A stretch of DNA of 64,000 nucleotides, from NCBI RefSeq assembly GCF_001428685.1, contig NZ_LMIK01000005.1, positions 453,224 to 517,223 of the forward strand, given 5' to 3'. The DNA comes from Lysobacter sp. Root76 (GTDB lineage: Bacteria > Pseudomonadota > Gammaproteobacteria > Xanthomonadales > Xanthomonadaceae). The position numbers and the translations under genes are program-made. Below, piece after piece: positions 9,036-18,004 of the stretch (its first letter is position 1; every line of letters begins with the position of its first letter). The notes under the pieces were generated by a model. It saw only the letters and a program-made list of their open reading frames with translations. It searched no databases and was not told the DNA's origin.

Positions 9036-9687
9036 GCGCGCGCGCCGCCGCCTCCGGCTAGGCATCGCCGCCGCTGCCGGCCTGATGCTCGCCTGCGCGC
9101 TGGGGGCGGCCGCGGCGCAGACGCTGCCGCCGGAGTACGCGGCCATCGCCGAGCGCCTGCCGGCGCAGGCGCGTGCGCGCCTGCAGGCCAACGCCGCGCA
9201 ATGGGCGGGCTGGAGCGCCGAGCAGCGCGCCGCCTTCAATGCCCGCGCCGCGGCCTGGCATGCGTTGCCGGCCGCCGAGCGCGCCGCGCGCCGCGAACGC
9301 TACGCCGCCTGGCTGGCCCTGCCCGCGGACGAACGCGCTTCGGCCCAGGCCGCTGCGGCGCGTTACGCGGCCCTGCCGCCGGAGCAGCAACAGGCGCTGC
9401 GTGCGCGTTTCGATGCGCTGGACCGCAGCCTGCGCCGCGGTTGGCTGCTGGGCCCGACCCTGGGCCTGGACTACGCCGCGCTGCAGCCGCTGCTGGCGCA
9501 ACTGCCGCCGGAGCAGCACGCGCCGATGCTGCGGGTGTTGCGCGAACTCAGCGTGCAGCAGCGCAAGGACCTGGCCGTGCTGGTGCAGCGCACGCCGCCG
9601 CAGGGTCGCGAGGCCCTGCGCCGCGAACTGCTGGCGACGCGCTGGGACGAGCGCGAGGGCTGGTTCTGGCACAAACTCCGGCAGTGA
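9022..9687 (+). CDS. DUF3106 family secreted protein
   Basis: A protein of 221 residues with an N-terminal signal peptide (GLMLACALGAAAAQ). The body is helical and repetitive, with recurring W-x4-LP-x(A/D)ER units typical of DUF3106 (for example WAGWSAEQRAAF and WHALPAAERAA). The family has no known activity; members are thought to be periplasmic. The start overlaps the end of the sigma-like gene by 14 bases in another frame, implying translational coupling and a shared role, possibly as a periplasmic sensor partner. Confidence 0.7.
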   Translation: MSRAERARRRLRLGIAAAAGLMLACALGAAAAQTLPPEYAAIAERLPAQARARLQANAAQWAGWSAEQRAAFNARAAAWHALPAAERAARRERYAAWLALPADERASAQAAAARYAALPPEQQQALRARFDALDRSLRRGWLLGPTLGLDYAALQPLLAQLPPEQHAPMLRVLRELSVQQRKDLAVLVQRTPPQGREALRRELLATRWDEREGWFWHKLRQ

Positions 9688-9730
9688 GCGCCGGCGCGGC
9701 GCCGCTTTCCCACTCCGCAAGGAACGCCGC

Positions 9731-10039
9731 ATGATCGTCGAATACCTGCGCTACGCCCTGCCGGCCGGCACCGGCGCGCAATTCGAGCTGGACTACGCCC
9801 AGGCCGCGGCCCAGCTGGACGCATCGCCGCATTGCCTGGGCTACGAGCTGGCGCGCTGCGTCGAGCAGCCGGACCGCTATCTGCTGCGGATCGAATGGGA
9901 CAGCGCCGAAGGCCACCTGCAAGGCTTCCGCGGCAGCCCCGGTTTTCGCGATTTCCTGGCCCCGATCCGGCGTTACATCGAGGCGATCGAGGAGATGCGC
10001 CATTACGAGCGCACCGGGGTGCGCAGCGCGCGCGACTAG
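9731..10039 (+). CDS. Antibiotic-biosynthesis-monooxygenase (ABM) fold protein
   Basis: A protein of 102 residues with the ferredoxin-like ABM/YgiN pattern: an N-terminal strand MIVEYLRYAL, a middle YLLRIEWDS strand, and the helix GFRGSPGFRDFLAPIRRYIE. Proteins of this fold act as cofactor-free quinol monooxygenases or heme-degrading enzymes, usually as dimers; the substrate here is unknown. The ATG at 9731 has AAGGA eight bases upstream. It lies 43 bases after the DUF3106 gene and may share its transcript. Confidence 0.75.
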   Translation: MIVEYLRYALPAGTGAQFELDYAQAAAQLDASPHCLGYELARCVEQPDRYLLRIEWDSAEGHLQGFRGSPGFRDFLAPIRRYIEAIEEMRHYERTGVRSARD

Positions 10040-10062
10040 GCGCGTCGGCGGGCTTTTGATTT

Positions 10063-10153
10063 CTGTGGGAGCGGCGTAAGCCGCGATCGCGCCACCGCAC
10101 CGGCCGGCGCGGCTTTCATGGGGTCCGAATCGCGGCTTACGCCGCTCCTACAG
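10063..10153. repeat. REP-like inverted repeat pair
   Basis: A left arm (CTGTGGGAGCGGCGTAAGCC) and an inverted right arm ending CTCCTACAG enclose about 40 bases. This is one of the dispersed palindromic elements shared by eight intergenic spots in the window; they probably fold into hairpins in RNA. Confidence 0.85.
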
Positions 10154-10231
10154 TGGGTGTTTGCGATCCCAGTTGCTTGGTGCGCGGGACTCCGGTTGCC
10201 GCAAGCTTCGGCGGAGGAGGTGGCCGTCCGA

Positions 10232-10543
10232 TCAGTCTTCGCGCAACACTCGGCGGCTGGCGCTGAAGCGGTCGCCGAAGCGGGCCTGGCCTTCGGCGCG
10301 CAGGCGCGGGGCGTGGTCGCGCAGGTAGGCGTCCAGCGAGGCCAGGCCATCGAGCCGGTACTGCACGCACAGCCGCAGCCGTCCGGGTTCGGCCGGGGGC
10401 TCCAGCTGGGTGTGGATGCGCGCATCGAGGAAGCCGGGCAGGGCCAGGATCTCGCGCATGTGCGGCCCCAGCCAGACGCGGTAGTCGTCGGCGATGGCCG
10501 CGTCGAGGTCGAGGTTGACCTCGTAGACCACGTTCGCGCTCAC
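10232..10543 (-). CDS. DUF4286 family protein
   Basis: A small cytosolic protein of 103 residues starting MSANVVYEVNLDLDAAIADD and containing WLGPHMREILALPGF, the pattern of the DUF4286 family (dimeric alpha/beta-barrel-like). The function is unknown. Its ATG overlaps the stop of the upstream DUF3667 gene by four bases (ATGA), so both are translated from one message. Confidence 0.75.
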   Translation of the reverse strand: MSANVVYEVNLDLDAAIADDYRVWLGPHMREILALPGFLDARIHTQLEPPAEPGRLRLCVQYRLDGLASLDAYLRDHAPRLRAEGQARFGDRFSASRRVLRED

Positions 10544-12033
10544 ATCCGCACCAGGCTGGCGACCATCAGCGAGAGCACCGCGATCGACATCAGGAAGAAG
10601 TAGCAGCCGCCGATCACGGTGTAGCGCAGCAGCGTTACGAGCCAGCCGTTACGGTAGACGCGCTTCTGCATCAGCAGCAGATAGATCGGCATCCAGACCC
10701 ATAGCGCGGCCTCGATCAGTCCCGCGATCCAGCCGAAGCCCGGCCAGTGCGCCGAGATCGCGCTGTCCAGGCCGAACATCAGGAACATCGCCAGCAAGCT
10801 CAGGCACAGGTAGGCGTGGCTGTAGAGCGCGACCACCAGGTGCTCGAGATAGCCGCGCCCGGAGCCCAGGTAGGTCATCTTGAGCAGCAGCGCGAACACC
10901 GGCACCAGCAGGAACAGCGCCGACGGCACCGAGCTGAGCAGGGCGTGCTTGTACAACGAGGGGTCCTTGCTCATGCGCTTGGCGTTGGCATGGCCGCGGG
11001 CGATCTGCCGGTTGATCCAGCGGTTCACGAACTCCGGCGCGCCGGTCATCACCACCGGGTTGGTTTCCTCGTCCCAGGGCGCGTTGCCGAAGAAGGTCAG
11101 CTCGCTGTCGCATTCGCCGTCGCCATAGATCTCGGCGTCGACGGCGGCCTTGCGCTTGAGCGCGCCCTCGGTGGCGACGGCGTGGTCGATCTGCAACTGA
11201 GCGGCGCGGCAGCCGGCGTTGCGGTTGATGTCGCGGATGGCGTTGCTGTTGCGGGCCAGCGCCCGCGTGTCCTTGGGTGCCAGGCCGGCGCGCTCGACCC
11301 GCAGCGGCTTGATCCTCTCGTCGCGCAGGCGTTCGAGTTCGGCCAAGGTGGCCGCGTTCTCGATCGTCGCCGGGATCTCGGCATTTTCATTGGCCGGCGC
11401 GACGATGCCGGCGGCCTCGGCCGCGGCGTCGGGACGGGTCTTTTCGCGCAATTCGGCCACGCGTTCGTCGGCGGCTTCGTTGACCTTGCGCATGCCGACC
11501 TCGACGCCTTCGCGCGCGCCGCCGGGTATCCCCTTCGGAATCTTGTCGCGCACGTTGTTGAGTTCCTTCAGCGCCTCGGCGCGCGCGGCCTCGACCTCCG
11601 GCACGCTGCGCGCGGAGGAGATGCGGTCGCCGAGCCTGCCCAGCTGGACGTTCTTGCCGTTGATCACCAGGGCGCCGGACTTGCCCTTGTAGAGCTCTTC
11701 GCTCTGGCCCTCGCCGATATGCACGGTGAACTGGGCGATGAAGAACGTCACCACGCTCAGGATCACGAACAGGCGCAACGGCGGGACGTAGCGGACGCGG
11801 TGGCCGGCCAGGTAGTTGGCCGCGACCAGGCCCGGAGACAGCAGATCGCGCAAAGTGCGGAAGATGCGTCCGTCGAGGTGCCAGAACGATTCGAACACCT
11901 CCTCCAGCGCATGTCCGGCGTGGCGCAGCGGGTTGACGATCGACTGTCCGCAGGCGTGGCAGTAGTGTCCCTGCAGCGGCGCGGCGCAGTTTTCGCAATG
12001 GGTGGGCGTGGCGTGGTCGTTTGAGGCGCTCAT
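10540..12033 (-). CDS. DUF3667 zinc-ribbon membrane protein
   Basis: The protein has 497 residues. The N-terminus is a zinc ribbon with CENC and CHACG pairs (residues about 15-32), followed by the DUF3667 core (HLDGRIFRTLRDLLSPG) and a first membrane helix (LFVILSVVTFFIAQF). A long charged, coiled-coil-like insert of about 200 residues comes next, and four or so membrane helices fill the last third. The long insert is larger than in most relatives. The family has no assigned biochemical role. Confidence 0.75.
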   Translation of the reverse strand: MSASNDHATPTHCENCAAPLQGHYCHACGQSIVNPLRHAGHALEEVFESFWHLDGRIFRTLRDLLSPGLVAANYLAGHRVRYVPPLRLFVILSVVTFFIAQFTVHIGEGQSEELYKGKSGALVINGKNVQLGRLGDRISSARSVPEVEAARAEALKELNNVRDKIPKGIPGGAREGVEVGMRKVNEAADERVAELREKTRPDAAAEAAGIVAPANENAEIPATIENAATLAELERLRDERIKPLRVERAGLAPKDTRALARNSNAIRDINRNAGCRAAQLQIDHAVATEGALKRKAAVDAEIYGDGECDSELTFFGNAPWDEETNPVVMTGAPEFVNRWINRQIARGHANAKRMSKDPSLYKHALLSSVPSALFLLVPVFALLLKMTYLGSGRGYLEHLVVALYSHAYLCLSLLAMFLMFGLDSAISAHWPGFGWIAGLIEAALWVWMPIYLLLMQKRVYRNGWLVTLLRYTVIGGCYFFLMSIAVLSLMVASLVRM

Positions 12034-12156
12034 GGCTGCGATTGCGTGCGGCTCCCCGGCCGGTCATTGCAAGCGGGTAAGATAGCGGGCCGCCGTGACC
12101 CGGCGCCAGCGCCCTCCACGGTCGCGCGGCCGCAGTCGCGGTTCTGGTCCCTCGCA

Positions 12157-13572
12157 ATGTCGTCGCATGCCCCCTCCGCCCGCGGTCTTCCGGGCGAAAT
12201 CCGCACCACCGTCCTGCTCGCCGCCCCGCTGGTCGCCGGCCACGTTTCCACCGGCCTGATCGGTTTCATCGACAACGTCCTGGCGGGGCACCACAGCACC
12301 ACCACACTGGCCTCGGTCACCATCGGCACCGCGCTGTGGTGGCTGCCGATGATGGTTCCGATCGGCACCCTGCTGTCGGTGCCGCCGTCGGTGTCGCAGC
12401 TCGACGGCGCCGGCCGCCGCGGCGAGATCGGCGCGCTGTTCCGCCAGGCGCTGTGGCTGGCGCTGGGCCTGGGCGTGCTGCTGTTCGCGTTCCTGACCTT
12501 CATTCCGCATGCGCTGGCGCCGATGGGCATGGCGGCGGAGATCATCCCGGGCGCGCGCGACTTCCTGCACGGCATCCGCTGGGGCGTGTTCGCGCTGACC
12601 CTGTTCTTCTGCATGCGCTACCTCGCCGAGGGCCTGCACTGGACCTTGCCGACCATGCTGATCAGCGCCGGCAGCCTGCTGGTGCTACTGCCGATCGGCT
12701 ATGTGCTGACCTTCGGCAAGTTCGGCTTTGCGGAAATGGGCGCCGGCGGCCTGGGTATCGCCTCGGCGATCATGCTGTGGATCCAGGCGATCGCGTTCGC
12801 GGTGGTGCTGCGCAACGCCAAGCGCTTCGCCGACCTGAAACTGTTCGAGCGCTTCGACGCGCCCCACTGGCCGACCATCCGCGGCCTGCTCGCCACCGGC
12901 CTGCCGATCGGCGTGACCGTGCTGATGGAAGGCAGCCTGTTCATCGTCACCGCGCTGCTGATCGGGCGTTTGGGCCAGGTGCCGGCGGCCGCGCATCAAA
13001 TCGCGATCAATCTGTCGGCGCTGTGTTTCATGATCCCGATGGGCCTGGCCGAGGCGACCACGGTGCGGGTCGGCCATGCCCTGGGGCGCAACGACCTGCA
13101 CGGGGTGCGGCGCGCGGCCTGGGCCGGCTACGCGATCGTGATGGGCACCCAGCTGATTTCCGGCATCGTGCTGTTCAACGCCAACGAGTTCCTGGTGAGC
13201 TTCTACACCGCCGACGCCGCGGTCGCGGCCCTGGCCGCCTCGCTGCTGTTCTACGCGGCCGCCTTCCAGTTCCCGGACGGCGTTCAGGTGCTGTCGGCCG
13301 GCGCCCTGCGCGGGCTCAAGGACACCAAGGTGCCGATGCTGCTGGCGGCGCTGGCCTACTGGGGCGTCGGCATGCCGCTGGGCGCCGGTCTGGGCCTGGG
13401 CCTGGGCTGGGGCCCGAAGGGCATGTGGATCGGCCTGATCGCCGGCCTGACCGTGGCTTCGGTGCTGTTGTGCGCGCGTTTCGTGCGCTCCAGCCACCCG
13501 CGGCGGCTGGCCGGGCGGGTGGCCCAGGAAACTTCGCCACCCTCACCTGTCCAACCCCTGGCTGAATCCTGA
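12157..13572 (+). CDS. MATE-family (NorM-type) multidrug efflux transporter
   Basis: The protein has 471 residues with about twelve hydrophobic helices arranged as two homologous halves, as in MATE antiporters that export cationic drugs or dyes with Na+ or H+ influx. Typical family stretches are LLAAPLVAGHVSTGLIGFID near the N-terminus and PAAAHQIAINLSALCFMIP in the second half, followed by a conserved LRGLKDTKVPM segment. The ATG at 12157 begins MSSHAPSARGLPGEIRTT; it has no strong ribosome site. The gene is divergent from the DUF3667 gene. Confidence 0.92.
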   Translation: MSSHAPSARGLPGEIRTTVLLAAPLVAGHVSTGLIGFIDNVLAGHHSTTTLASVTIGTALWWLPMMVPIGTLLSVPPSVSQLDGAGRRGEIGALFRQALWLALGLGVLLFAFLTFIPHALAPMGMAAEIIPGARDFLHGIRWGVFALTLFFCMRYLAEGLHWTLPTMLISAGSLLVLLPIGYVLTFGKFGFAEMGAGGLGIASAIMLWIQAIAFAVVLRNAKRFADLKLFERFDAPHWPTIRGLLATGLPIGVTVLMEGSLFIVTALLIGRLGQVPAAAHQIAINLSALCFMIPMGLAEATTVRVGHALGRNDLHGVRRAAWAGYAIVMGTQLISGIVLFNANEFLVSFYTADAAVAALAASLLFYAAAFQFPDGVQVLSAGALRGLKDTKVPMLLAALAYWGVGMPLGAGLGLGLGWGPKGMWIGLIAGLTVASVLLCARFVRSSHPRRLAGRVAQETSPPSPVQPLAES

Positions 13573-13677
13573 GCCCCGGCCGGCATTGGCCAGGCTTGAA
13601 AAATCCGCGTTACGAATGGCGGATGAAGAAAATACCCGGGGCGCGGTACGCTGCGGGCGTCAAATGGAGTGTGCGCA

Positions 13678-15567
13678 ATGAACGATACCCCGCGTCGCGG
13701 CCCGGTGGCCCGCTTTTTCGTGGCCGTCTGGGACACGATGAATTTCACCCGCCGGCTGATCTTCAACCTGGTGTTCTTCACCTTGTTGTTCCTGTTCCTG
13801 CTCGCCATGACCACGGCCGGCCGGGTCAGGCCGCTGTTGGACGACACCACGCTGGTGATCGCGCCGGAAGCGACCCTGGTCGAGCAGTACAGCAGCGACC
13901 CGGCCTCGCGCGCGCTCGGCAAGGCGCTGGGCGAGAAGGGCGGCGAAGTGCAGCTGCGCGACGTGTTGCGCGCGCTGGACGCGGCCAAGGACGACAAGCG
14001 CATCAACCGCGTGGTGCTGCGCCTGGACCAGCTGCAGGGCAGCGGCATGGCCTCGATGCGCGATGTCGCCGCCGCGATCGCGCGCGTGCGTGCCAGCGGC
14101 AAGCAGGTCGTCGCCTTCAGCGAAATGATGGACCAGAAGCAGTATCTGCTGGCCGCGCAGGCCAACGAGGTCTACATGGACCCGATGGGCGCGCTGATGC
14201 TCGAGGGCCTGGGCCGCTACCGCCTGTACTACCGTCAGGGCCTGCAGGAAAAGCTCGGCGTCGACGTGCACCTGTTCAAGGTCGGCGAGTACAAGTCCGC
14301 GGCCGAGCCCTACGTGCTCGACGCGGCCTCGCCCGAGGCCAAGGAAGCCGACCTGTTCTGGATGAACGACGTGTGGCAGCGCTACCTGGCCGACGTGGCC
14401 AAGGCGCGTAAGCTCGACGCCGCCAAGATCGCCGCCGACATCGACCAGATGGCGACCCAGATCCAGGCCGCGCAGGGCGACCTGGCCAAGTACGCGCTGC
14501 AGCAGAAGCTGGTCGACGGTCTCAAGACCCGCGAGCAGGTCGACGATCTGCTGATCGAGCGCGGCGTGGCCGACGACGATGCCGAAGGCGGTTTCCGCCA
14601 GATTTCGCTGGACGGCTACCTGAGCCACCTCAACCGCGCCGCGCTGCCGGCCGCCGCCGATCGCCGTCCGCAGGTTGCGGTGGTGGTCGCCGAGGGCGAG
14701 ATCAGCGGCGGCGAGCAGCCGCCGGGCACGGTCGGCGGCGTCTCGACCGCGGCGCTGCTGCGCGAGGCGCGCGACGACGAAAACGTCAAGGCGCTGGTGC
14801 TGCGCGTGGACTCGCCCGGCGGCGAAGTGTTCGCCTCCGAGCAGATCCGTCGCGAGATCGTCGCGCTCAAGGCCGCCGGCAAGCCGGTCGTGGTCTCGAT
14901 GGGCGATCTGGCCGCTTCCGGCGGCTACTGGATCTCGATGAACGCCGACAAGATCTACGCCGACCCCTCGACCATCACCGGTTCGATCGGCATCTTCGGC
15001 ATGATCCCGACCATCCCGCGCGCGCTGGAGAAGATCGGCGTGCACGGCGACGGCGTCGGCACCACCCGCTACGCCGGTGCGTTCGACATCACCCGGCCGC
15101 TGGCGCCGGAAGTCGGCCAGGTGATCCAGTCGGTGATCGACAAGGGTTACCGCGACTTCACCGGCAAGGTCGCCACCGCGCGCAAGCGTCCGGTCGAAGA
15201 GATCGACGGCATCGCCCGCGGCCGCGTCTGGAGCGGTGCGCAGGCCAAGGAGCGCGGCCTGGTCGACGACTTCGGCGGTCTGCAGACCGCGATCGACGAC
15301 GTGGCCAAGCGCGTGAAGCTCGGCAAGGACGACTATCAGGTGCGTTACGTGGAAAAGAGCGCGACCCCGTTCGAACGCTTCTTCGCCGGCTTCGCCGAGA
15401 GCCGGATCGGCGCCGCCTGGTTGCGCAGCGATTCCGACCTCGCCCGCGGCCTGCTCGCCAAGACCATGCCGCAGGCCGCGTCCGACCTGCGCTTCCTGCA
15501 AAGCGCGGTGCAGCCGACCCGCGGCGTGCCGGTGAAGTCGCTGGCCTACTGCTTCTGCGGCTTCTGA
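13678..15567 (+). CDS. sppA: Signal peptide peptidase SppA, 67-kDa type
   Basis: This inner-membrane serine protease digests leftover signal peptides in the periplasm. The 629 residues match the long, duplicated form found in E. coli. A membrane anchor (LIFNLVFFTLLFLFLLAM) is at the N-terminus. The Ser/Lys dyad is visible: Lys206 in VGEYKSAAEPY in the first half and Ser414 in DLAASGGYW in the second. The ATG at 13678 has GGAG eight bases upstream. A strong terminator follows. Confidence 0.95.
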   Translation: MNDTPRRGPVARFFVAVWDTMNFTRRLIFNLVFFTLLFLFLLAMTTAGRVRPLLDDTTLVIAPEATLVEQYSSDPASRALGKALGEKGGEVQLRDVLRALDAAKDDKRINRVVLRLDQLQGSGMASMRDVAAAIARVRASGKQVVAFSEMMDQKQYLLAAQANEVYMDPMGALMLEGLGRYRLYYRQGLQEKLGVDVHLFKVGEYKSAAEPYVLDAASPEAKEADLFWMNDVWQRYLADVAKARKLDAAKIAADIDQMATQIQAAQGDLAKYALQQKLVDGLKTREQVDDLLIERGVADDDAEGGFRQISLDGYLSHLNRAALPAAADRRPQVAVVVAEGEISGGEQPPGTVGGVSTAALLREARDDENVKALVLRVDSPGGEVFASEQIRREIVALKAAGKPVVVSMGDLAASGGYWISMNADKIYADPSTITGSIGIFGMIPTIPRALEKIGVHGDGVGTTRYAGAFDITRPLAPEVGQVIQSVIDKGYRDFTGKVATARKRPVEEIDGIARGRVWSGAQAKERGLVDDFGGLQTAIDDVAKRVKLGKDDYQVRYVEKSATPFERFFAGFAESRIGAAWLRSDSDLARGLLAKTMPQAASDLRFLQSAVQPTRGVPVKSLAYCFCGF

Positions 15568-15584
15568 GTCGCGGCGACGCAACG

Positions 15585-15611
15585 AAAAACCCCGCTGCGG
15601 CGGGGTTTTTT
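15585..15611 (+). terminator. Intrinsic terminator after sppA
   Basis: A 7-bp stem ACCCCGC/GCGGGGT with loop TGCG is flanked by an A-run before and six T after, 18 bases past the sppA stop. The A-run upstream makes it potentially usable from both strands. Confidence 0.92.
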
Positions 15612-15633
15612 GTGTCTGGTTTTTCGCCGTAGG

Positions 15634-16057
15634 GTAGCAGCGGCGTGAGCCGCGACCGCGAGCCTACGGCCACTACGCAATCGCGGCTCACGCCGCTCCC
15701 ACAGGTCGGAATCGGTTCCAGGCGGCAACGTGGCGAAGGCAGCGGCTTTCTGTAGGAGCGGCGCAAGCCGCGATTGCACACCTTCGGCTGCGGCGCGGTC
15801 GCGGCTCACGCCGCTTCCACAGGTCGGAATCGGTTCCACGCGGCAAGGTGGCGAAGGCAGCGGCTTTCCGTAGGAGCGGCGCAAGCCGCGATTGCGCACC
15901 TTCGGCTGCGGCGCGGTCGCGGCTCACGCCGCTCCCACAGGTCGGAATCGGTTCCACGCGGCAACGGGGCGAAGGCAGCGGCTTTCTGTAGGAGCGGCGT
16001 AAGCCGCGATTGCGCACCTTCGGCTGCGGCGCGGTCGCGGCTTACGCCGCTCCTACC
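15634..16057. repeat. Tandem array of REP-like elements, period 118 bp
   Basis: About 3.6 copies of a unit lie head to tail, with equivalent positions at 15634, 15752, 15870 and 15988 (period 118). Each unit holds an outward arm (GTAGGAGCGGCGCAAGCC), a spacer with CCTTCGGCTGCGGCGCGG, an inverted arm (GCTCACGCCGCTCCCACAGG) and a linker with AATCGGTTCCACGCGGCAA. Copies differ by only a few bases, implying recent duplication. The reading frames inside the array are by-products of the repeat. The array fills the gap of about 470 bases between sppA and the lipoprotein gene. Confidence 0.92.
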
Positions 16058-16078
16058 CCCAAGCCGGCGCAGACGCCT

Positions 16079-16327
16079 TTAGTTCGCCTGCGCTTCGATC
16101 GCGTCGCGCTGCTTGTCCGCGGCCTCGAGCACGTCCGCCTCCACCGCTTGGGCCTTCTGGATCGGCTGCTGGATGCTGTCGCGCAATTGGGTGGCCTGCG
16201 GATCGACCGGGCGTTCCTTTTCCGGCGGCTTGGGCTTGGAGCAGGCGCCGAGCACGGCCAGCGCGAGCGCCAGCGCCGCCAGCGGCGCGAGCCGGGCCAG
16301 GATCTTGCGGGACAGCGGTAAGCGCAT
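16079..16327 (-). CDS. Small lipoprotein
   Basis: An 82-residue protein with a lipoprotein signal: basic start MRLPLSRKILARL, hydrophobic core, and lipobox LGAC with Cys29. The mature part is Lys/Pro-rich at first and then an amphipathic helix (QLRDSIQQPIQKAQAVEADV) that may form a coiled coil. No family is recognised; a role at the outer membrane is inferred from the lipobox only. Its 3' end lies next to the 118-bp repeat array. Confidence 0.75.
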   Translation of the reverse strand: MRLPLSRKILARLAPLAALALALAVLGACSKPKPPEKERPVDPQATQLRDSIQQPIQKAQAVEADVLEAADKQRDAIEAQAN

Positions 16328-16525
16328 CGCGGCATCCTCGGTCGGTGACGCGGCTATGCTACGCCGGCGGCCGCGCGCGGCAAACGCCGGCCGCCGCAGA
16401 ACGGCGAATCGGAACGCCGGCTGCGGATCGGCTGCTTCGAACAGCGGTTTGAGCGGCGATTCCAAACGGCGATCCCGAACGGCGATCCCAAACACGGCCA
16501 TGGGCCGGAACAGGCGGAGGCAAGC

Positions 16526-17302
16526 ATGGACCCCAAGCGTTGGCGACTGGACGGACAGCTGGCCCTGGTGACCGGCGGCAGTGCGGGCATCGGCCGCGCG
16601 ATCGCACGTGAGCTGCTCGGCTTCGGCGCCGACGTGCTGCTGGCCGCGCGCGACATCGCAGCGCTGGACGCGGCGCGCGCCGAACTGCTGGAAGACTTCC
16701 CCGAGCGCGAGATCCAGGCCTTCGTCGCCGACGTCGCAGACGAGGAGCAGCGGCGCGAACTGCTCGATTGGGTCGAGGACTTCGGCGAAGGCCTGCATAT
16801 CCTGGTCAACAACGCCGGCGGCAACGTGGTCAAGCCGGCCACCGACTACACCGAGGACGAGTGGCGCCAGGTGTTCGAGATCAACCTGTTCTCGGCCTTC
16901 GAACTCTCGCGCTACGCCCATCCGCTGCTGACGCGCCATGCCGCTTCCAGCATCGTCAACGTCGGCAGCGTGTCCGGAGTCACCCATGTCCGCACCGGCG
17001 CGCCCTACGGCATGAGCAAGGCGGCGATGCACCAGATGACCCGCAACCTCGCGGTCGAATGGGCCGAGGACGGCGTGCGCGTGAACGCGGTCGCGCCGTG
17101 GTACATCCGCACCCGCCGCACTTCGGACAAGCTCGCCGATCCGGATTACCTGGACGAAGTGCTGCTGCGCACGCCGCTGGGCCGGATCGGCGAAGCCGAG
17201 GAGGTCGCCGCCGCTGTCGCCTTCCTGTGCCTGCCCGCGGCCGGCTACATCACCGGCGAATGCATCGCGGTCGACGGCGGGTTCCTGCGTTACGGGTTCT
17301 GA
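16526..17302 (+). CDS. SDR-family NAD(P)-dependent oxidoreductase
   Basis: A classical short-chain dehydrogenase/reductase of 258 residues. The Rossmann nucleotide site is TGGSAGIG (residues about 16-23), the NNAG motif follows, and the catalytic Ser in SVSG and the YGMSK (YxxxK) pair are present. It resembles tropinone-reductase-like SDRs, which reduce or oxidise small carbonyls or alcohols; the substrate cannot be deduced. The ATG at 16526 is preceded by GGAGG five bases away. It converges with the DUF4124 pair. Confidence 0.92.
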   Translation: MDPKRWRLDGQLALVTGGSAGIGRAIARELLGFGADVLLAARDIAALDAARAELLEDFPEREIQAFVADVADEEQRRELLDWVEDFGEGLHILVNNAGGNVVKPATDYTEDEWRQVFEINLFSAFELSRYAHPLLTRHAASSIVNVGSVSGVTHVRTGAPYGMSKAAMHQMTRNLAVEWAEDGVRVNAVAPWYIRTRRTSDKLADPDYLDEVLLRTPLGRIGEAEEVAAAVAFLCLPAAGYITGECIAVDGGFLRYGF

Positions 17303-17365
17303 AGCGACGGCCGTGGAGTACATCGGCCGCGCGGCGGCTCCGAAGCGGGCGCGACAGGCGCCGGC

Positions 17366-18004
17366 TCAGCCGCCGCAACTGCTCTCTTGCACGATCCGGG
17401 TCATGCGTTCGACATCGGCCTGGGCGCCGGCGCGCTGGTCGGCGGGGCCGAAGCGCAGCTGCGATTCGGCCTGACGCAGGCGCTGCTTCCAGCTGTCGCA
17501 CAGAGCGCCGTCGGCGACGCGCTGGCATTGGTCGGTGACCATCTGGCAGGCGGCGCCGGCGCTGGGTTCGCCGTTGATTCCGACCGTCGCCATCGGCGCG
17601 CAGCGTTCGGGCGGATCGCCCTTGTCGCTGAGGTAACGGTCGTTGTCGAAGGTGCGGCATTCGAACAGCATCGGCGGCGGCAGGCGGTCGCTGGCGGCCA
17701 CCGCGGGCGGGGTCGGGGTCGGGTTGGCGGGCGCGGCGGGTTCGCGCGGCGCAGGCGGAGCCGCGGGCGCGGCAGGCGGAGCGGGTGCGACCGGCGGCGC
17801 AGCGGGGTTCACGAAGGCGGGCGGGGTCGACGAGGTCGGCGCGGAGCCGATCACGCGCTTCTCCTGCTTCTGGCCCTTGGGGCAGGGCACGTCGTTCTGC
17901 ACCGTCAGCGCGCCGCTGGCGTCGGTGCAGCGATAGATCGTGACCTGCTGCGCCTGCGCGGCGCCGGCCAAGGCCAGCAAAGCCAAACTCCACAGCAACC
18001 GCAT
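17366..18004 (-). CDS. DUF4124-domain secreted protein (paralogue 2)
   Basis: The protein has 212 residues: a signal peptide (LLWSLALLALAGAAQAQ), then the short DUF4124 domain (VTIYRCTDASGALTVQNDVPCPKGQ) with its Cys pair, a Pro/Ala-rich linker of about 50 residues, and a Cys-containing C-terminal part. Such proteins are periplasmic or exported, with unknown function. The start overlaps the stop of its upstream paralogue (TGATG), so the pair is co-translated. Both keep the same architecture, which points to a tandem duplication. Confidence 0.78.
   Translation of the reverse strand: MRLLWSLALLALAGAAQAQQVTIYRCTDASGALTVQNDVPCPKGQKQEKRVIGSAPTSSTPPAFVNPAAPPVAPAPPAAPAAPPAPREPAAPANPTPTPPAVAASDRLPPPMLFECRTFDNDRYLSDKGDPPERCAPMATVGINGEPSAGAACQMVTDQCQRVADGALCDSWKQRLRQAESQLRFGPADQRAGAQADVERMTRIVQESSCGG

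Noticed and set aside
15634-16057. A CRISPR array
   Set aside because: The period is 118 bp with almost no unique spacers, the units contain internal inverted arms and no cas gene is near.
16328-17323. Upstream extension of the small lipoprotein frame
   Set aside because: The extension is antisense to the SDR gene; the lipobox start at 16327 is a much better beginning.
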